From assembly GCA_015231825.1 (NCBI GenBank), contig JADGAV010000006.1, positions 62,001-126,000 on the forward strand: DNA of 64,000 bases. The letters are read 5' to 3'. Source of the stretch: SAR324 cluster bacterium (GTDB taxonomy: Bacteria; SAR324; NAC60-12). The position numbers and the translations under genes were made by a program. The notes under the pieces are model-generated. The model saw only the letters and a program-made list of their open reading frames with translations, did not search any database and was not told the origin of the DNA. This document shows, in pieces, positions 59,997-64,000 of this stretch. The number at the start of each line of letters is the position of its first letter. Within the stretch, counting starts at the first letter, position 1.

Positions 59997-61382
59997 ATGA
60001 TGCGCCTTTTAAAAAATCGAAGTATAGGGATGACCTGCCTTGCCGCGGTCGCAGTTTCCTTCTTTTTCGGCTGTGAAATCCCCAAGAAGCCATCTCCACC
60101 CACTCTCTTGGAAACAATTCTTCAAAAGAAAAAACTTGTTGTCCTGACGCATAATTCCTCAACCACCTACTATGAGAATCAGGACAGATTTGTCGGGTTT
60201 GAACGCGATTTGGTGACCGATTTTGCCAAATATTTGGGTGTTCAAGCGCAATTTTTAGTGCTCGATGGAGTTTCAGAAGTGCTGCAGGCGATGCGGGAAG
60301 GGAAAGGGGATATTGCTGCTGCGGGACTGACCCGAACTGAAAAACGGGAGAAAACTTATTTATTCGGGCCGGATTACTATACGGTTCAACAACAGGTCGT
60401 TTGTCGTAGAGGTGCAAAAATTCCGAAAAATCTGGCTGATCTTCCCAATTTTCAGATTAGCATTATCAAGGACAGCAGTTATGAAGAACGTTTGAAGGAA
60501 CTAAAGTTGGAAATTCCTGATCTCAATTGGACCCTTGTTGATGACATGCCTACCGAAATGTTGCTGGAAAAAGTGTGGGAAAAAGAAATAGAATGTGTTG
60601 TTGCAGATTCCAACATCGTTGCAATAAATCGACGTTATTTTCCCGAGTTGGAAATTGCCTTCCCCATTTCAGAGGAACAACCTCTCGCCTGGATTATTCG
60701 AGAAGGAGGAGAGGGTTTAAAAAAAGAGGTTGAAGAATGGTTGAAGAAGTATGAACATGATCGGCATCTTGCCGCATTACAGAGCCGCTATTACAGTTAT
60801 CTGGCAATTTTTGACTACGTTGATATCCGCACCTTCCATAAAAGACTAAGCACCCATCTCCCCAAATTATTACCTACTTTTAAAAAAGCTGCTAAAAAAT
60901 ACAATATCCCCTGGACGCTTCTTGCTTCGCAAGCTTATCAGGAGTCTCATTGGAACCGAAGAGCGAAAAGTCCAACAGGGGTGCGGGGCCTGATGATGTT
61001 GACTCTGAAAACCGCGAAGCAGGTTGGCGTTAAAAATCGTTTAAACGCCTCTGAAAGCATTATGGGAGGAGCCAAGTATTTTTCGCAGCTGCTTAAACGC
61101 ATTCCTGAAAATGTGGAGGGGCCTGATCGTTTGTGGTATGCCCTGGCAGCTTACAATGTTGGTATGGGGCACTTGTATGATGCGCGTACACTGGCAAAAC
61201 GATTCGGAAAAAACCCGAACAAGTGGCATGATTTAAAAACGATTTTACCCTTGCTCTCCCAACGCAAATATTACCGAACACTCAAAAGAGGGTACGCCCG
61301 TGGATCGGAACCTGTGCGTTATGTCCAGCGAATTCGTGAGTTTCATGACATCTTAAAAGCCAACGTCGACATGTTTGAATGA
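59997..61382 (+). CDS. mltF: Membrane-bound lytic murein transglycosylase F (MltF-like)
   Basis: Lipobox FFFGCE; SBP-type domain LVVLTHNSSTTYYENQDRFVGFERDLVTDFAKYLG; SLT domain ASQAYQESHWNRRAKSPTGVRGLMMLT, ALAAYNVGMGHL. Confidence 0.94.
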   Translation: MMRLLKNRSIGMTCLAAVAVSFFFGCEIPKKPSPPTLLETILQKKKLVVLTHNSSTTYYENQDRFVGFERDLVTDFAKYLGVQAQFLVLDGVSEVLQAMREGKGDIAAAGLTRTEKREKTYLFGPDYYTVQQQVVCRRGAKIPKNLADLPNFQISIIKDSSYEERLKELKLEIPDLNWTLVDDMPTEMLLEKVWEKEIECVVADSNIVAINRRYFPELEIAFPISEEQPLAWIIREGGEGLKKEVEEWLKKYEHDRHLAALQSRYYSYLAIFDYVDIRTFHKRLSTHLPKLLPTFKKAAKKYNIPWTLLASQAYQESHWNRRAKSPTGVRGLMMLTLKTAKQVGVKNRLNASESIMGGAKYFSQLLKRIPENVEGPDRLWYALAAYNVGMGHLYDARTLAKRFGKNPNKWHDLKTILPLLSQRKYYRTLKRGYARGSEPVRYVQRIREFHDILKANVDMFE

Positions 61383-61387
61383 AATTT

Positions 61388-62458
61388 TTAAAAAAGGCGG
61401 CGTACGGCAATATGAAAGAGCAAGTCGGGTGCGGTGTCTTTGATGAGGTCCTCAGAGACAGCAAGATCCATGAAAAATTTCTGAGGTAGGTTCAGCGTTC
61501 CTCCCATAATCAATTGTGATGAAAAAACCCCCAGCTGTTGAGCAGGATTATTGAAGAATGGAGAATGCATGTCGATTTGAAGCTTAAGATCGAGCCATTT
61601 TCCGAAATGCCCCCCAATCCCTAAATTTCCAAAAAAAATTTGATGGCGTTGTTGTTTTTCCAAAATATCGGCGTTTCCTGTCATGAGAAGGCCCAATCCT
61701 CCAAAAAAATTCAGCGGCCAAAGAATTTCAATGGCTTTATCACTGGCATTGAGACTTAGATACAAATCTGTACCTCCGCTTCCATGCAGTGTCTCAGAAT
61801 TGCCGGTGGGAAGTTTCAGACCAGTCCGTAGTGCGACAGCGGTCGATGCTCCACCTTTAACGGTGGAGAGAGGAAAGGCCAATGAGAGGAGAAGATCGCC
61901 AGGTCCTGCTTCGTGCTGATGTACATATATGTCTTTTGCCTGATAGGAGTTGATGGAATATAATAATTGATTTCTTTGAAACTTCTGCCGTTTTTTGTTT
62001 GAAAAGCCAAATATGTCATGCCAATTTTCGATGAAACTATCCAGAAACCCCTGATTGTGTGAGAGATAGGCCAGATCGATTCCCGCTTCCAGTTTTTTCG
62101 CCATGCCCCAACGAAACTGGAGGGTGCCGCGGTACGTTTCTCCATCAATAACGATTCGCTGCCGAGTGCGGAGATCACGGGTGTAATTGTTGATTACTTC
62201 GAAAATCGCTCTCGTTTCGACTTGCTCAAATGGGACTAAAGTTCCCGGTTGAGCAGTTGGGAAACCGAATATATGGATAAATGGACTTTGATTTCTAGTG
62301 TAAAATGGAGAAATTTCGCTGGCATCTGCCCGGGGACCAATCCCTAATAATAGAAAACAGGATAAATGAATTAGAGAAATTGACAGACGAATATTCAATG
62401 AAAGGGCTCTTGTTTGAGAAATTTGGATGTCATTGGAATCATGGACCTCAAAAGCCAT
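61388..62458 (-). CDS. Outer-membrane barrel protein, DUF3187-like
   Basis: NQSPFIHIFGFPTA; RGTLQFRWGMAKKLEAGIDLAYLSHNQGFLDSFIENWHDIFG. Confidence 0.75.
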   Translation of the reverse strand: MAFEVHDSNDIQISQTRALSLNIRLSISLIHLSCFLLLGIGPRADASEISPFYTRNQSPFIHIFGFPTAQPGTLVPFEQVETRAIFEVINNYTRDLRTRQRIVIDGETYRGTLQFRWGMAKKLEAGIDLAYLSHNQGFLDSFIENWHDIFGFSNKKRQKFQRNQLLYSINSYQAKDIYVHQHEAGPGDLLLSLAFPLSTVKGGASTAVALRTGLKLPTGNSETLHGSGGTDLYLSLNASDKAIEILWPLNFFGGLGLLMTGNADILEKQQRHQIFFGNLGIGGHFGKWLDLKLQIDMHSPFFNNPAQQLGVFSSQLIMGGTLNLPQKFFMDLAVSEDLIKDTAPDLLFHIAVRRLF

Positions 62459-62483
62459 TTCGCTTTTTGAGGAATCAAGCCTC

Positions 62484-63707
62484 CTAATTCATTAAATCAT
62501 TTCCTCCCTTGATCGGCTCGTTTCCAACGGTTTGATAGCCTTCTCCTGAAAATTGAATCATTTCCATTGATTCTATAGGACGGAAGTCCGTGGGTGACGT
62601 GGAAATCGTGATACCTGGAATGAGTCCAAAAACCTCCAACTTGCTGATGCTGGCTGCTTGTTTCATGAGGTTCTCGCGTGACAAATCATTTTTACAATTT
62701 TCCAGAACATGTACCATTGTTTGAGCTACTGCATATCCGTAAAGATTGAAAATGCTTTTTCGATCTCCTTCCGGATAATACCTCTCCATGAATGCTTTGA
62801 ATTGAATAATCCCTTCCTTTGCCTCATGCTTGGGGTCATCGGGATCAAGGAGGTAACGTGTGGTAATGATTCCTTGAGATAGATCAAAACCGGCAGGTTT
62901 TAAAACGGTTTCAATACTGCTGGCAGCAGCGGTCAACAAATGCACGGGTTTCCATTCGAGCTCGTGGATTTTTTTAATGGCTTGTATAGCAAACTGGGGA
63001 ATTGCCGTATTGAAAAGGATATTTGCCCCGGTTTCTTTCAGTTTGCTCACTTGAGTATCAACCGAGAAATCGTCTGTTTCGTAGCTTTCTTCCGCCAGTA
63101 CCATCCTTTCGAACTTTTCTCCCAATTCCTGCTTGAAGCCTGCCAGATACTGCTTTCCGTAGTCATCGTTTTGATAAAGTATCGCAATTTTACCATCGGG
63201 ATGGTTTTTCAAAATATATTTGGCAAATATGACACCTTCTGAGTGATAATTGGGTTGCCAGCCCATTGTCCAGGGAAATCGTCTGGGGTTGTCCCACTTC
63301 GAATCTGCACTGGCAACAAACAGGTGGGGGATTTTTGCTTTGTTGATATAACGATGAACAGCACTGTTCGTGGGAGTTCCAAAACTCTGAAAAATGAAAA
63401 GGATTTTTTCATTTTCAACGAGATTACGGAATTGTTCTTGAGTTTTAGGAGGACTATACCCGTCATCCAAACTGATGAAGTTAATTTCCCGTCCTTCGAT
63501 GCCGCCGGCATCATTCACTTTGTTGAAGTAGGCAAGGATGGAATTTGAAATTGTGCTATAAGCAGCGGCAGGTCCTGTGAAGGGGTTGGTGCTGCCAATT
63601 ATAATTTGATCATCTTTTTTTTCCTCCTCAGGCTTCTCATCCTCCGCATTGATGCCGGTGGTCCAAAAAAAGCAAAACACCGTGAAGATTGCAAACAATT
63701 TTCTCAA
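62484..63707 (-). CDS. Branched-chain amino-acid-type (LivK-like) ABC transporter substrate-binding protein
   Basis: Signal peptide; IIIGSTNPFTGPAAAYSTISNSILAYFNKVNDAGGIEGREINFISLDDGYSPPKTQEQFRNLVE. Confidence 0.92.
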   Translation of the reverse strand: MRKLFAIFTVFCFFWTTGINAEDEKPEEEKKDDQIIIGSTNPFTGPAAAYSTISNSILAYFNKVNDAGGIEGREINFISLDDGYSPPKTQEQFRNLVENEKILFIFQSFGTPTNSAVHRYINKAKIPHLFVASADSKWDNPRRFPWTMGWQPNYHSEGVIFAKYILKNHPDGKIAILYQNDDYGKQYLAGFKQELGEKFERMVLAEESYETDDFSVDTQVSKLKETGANILFNTAIPQFAIQAIKKIHELEWKPVHLLTAAASSIETVLKPAGFDLSQGIITTRYLLDPDDPKHEAKEGIIQFKAFMERYYPEGDRKSIFNLYGYAVAQTMVHVLENCKNDLSRENLMKQAASISKLEVFGLIPGITISTSPTDFRPIESMEMIQFSGEGYQTVGNEPIKGGNDLMN

Positions 63708-63805
63708 ACTTTTATCCTATTGAAAATGTACCTATAATAAATGAAACTTCACTGACGAAAACGCCTGTGTGCTGACAAATGACGTGCTGGCAAAATTTTT
63801 GTTTG

Positions 63806-64000
63806 TTATTGAATCTTGTCGTTGCCGCTTTTCACTATTTCTCCAAGCGGCACAAAACTTTCTCCTTTAAAAACAGTTGGCTGCATTGATTCCACCGGAC
63901 GAAAATCGGATGGTGATGTATTCACTTCTATCCCTTCATACAAGGTATCCAATTTTAAATTTCGGATATTGGCCGCGTGTTTCATTACATTCTCCCTGGT
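63806..64000 (-). CDS. C-terminal part of a second LivK-like substrate-binding protein, truncated by window end
   Basis: Minus frame reads TRENVMKHAANIRNLKLDTLYEGIEVNTSPSDFRPVESMQPTVFKGESFVPLGEIVKSGNDKIQ*, alignable with the C-terminus of the adjacent SBP; absent from the ORF track. Confidence 0.85.
   Translation of the reverse strand, partial: TRENVMKHAANIRNLKLDTLYEGIEVNTSPSDFRPVESMQPTVFKGESFVPLGEIVKSGNDKIQ

Noticed and set aside
1-64000. CRISPR arrays, rRNA genes, transposases, integrases or prophage modules
   Set aside because: None seen: no spaced direct-repeat arrays, no rRNA sequence recognised, and no transposase/integrase motifs in any ORF.

Overview
Gram-negative bacterial chromosomal window (LpxC, type II secretion, outer-membrane barrels, lytic transglycosylases), mostly housekeeping and envelope genes with a few accessory stretches. 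Supported content: a CoA-transferase/sirtuin/cupin/SDR block; a three-gene HcnABC/octopine-oxidase-like amine dehydrogenase operon; a VWA protein paired with a protein carrying three tandem XRE-like modules; RNase R; a type II secretion operon (GspL-M-N-[MltG]-F-G-H-I-J) with a GspC-like gene about 17 kb away; a branched-chain 2-oxoacid dehydrogenase operon; a Ser/Thr kinase; SppA; tRNA-Ser(CGA); a two-component and LPS-biosynthesis block; MiaA; ClpS/FtsZ/Bpt/Tgt; MltD, MltF, an ankyrin protein, and tandem LivK-like binding proteins. The most striking observation is an NtrC-type receiver domain fused to a catalytically intact-looking LpxC, in a minus-strand block that also encodes a cNMP/PAS/HPt/CheA-like kinase, NusB, a PAS histidine kinase and a REC-HATPase protein. 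Other points of interest: an FtsZ that ends at the globular core and sits between N-degron pathway genes, mltG embedded in the gsp operon, the VWA + triple-XRE pair, and a frame-disrupted gene (36891-37419) that the ORF track misses. No searches could be run; family calls come from reading motifs by eye.
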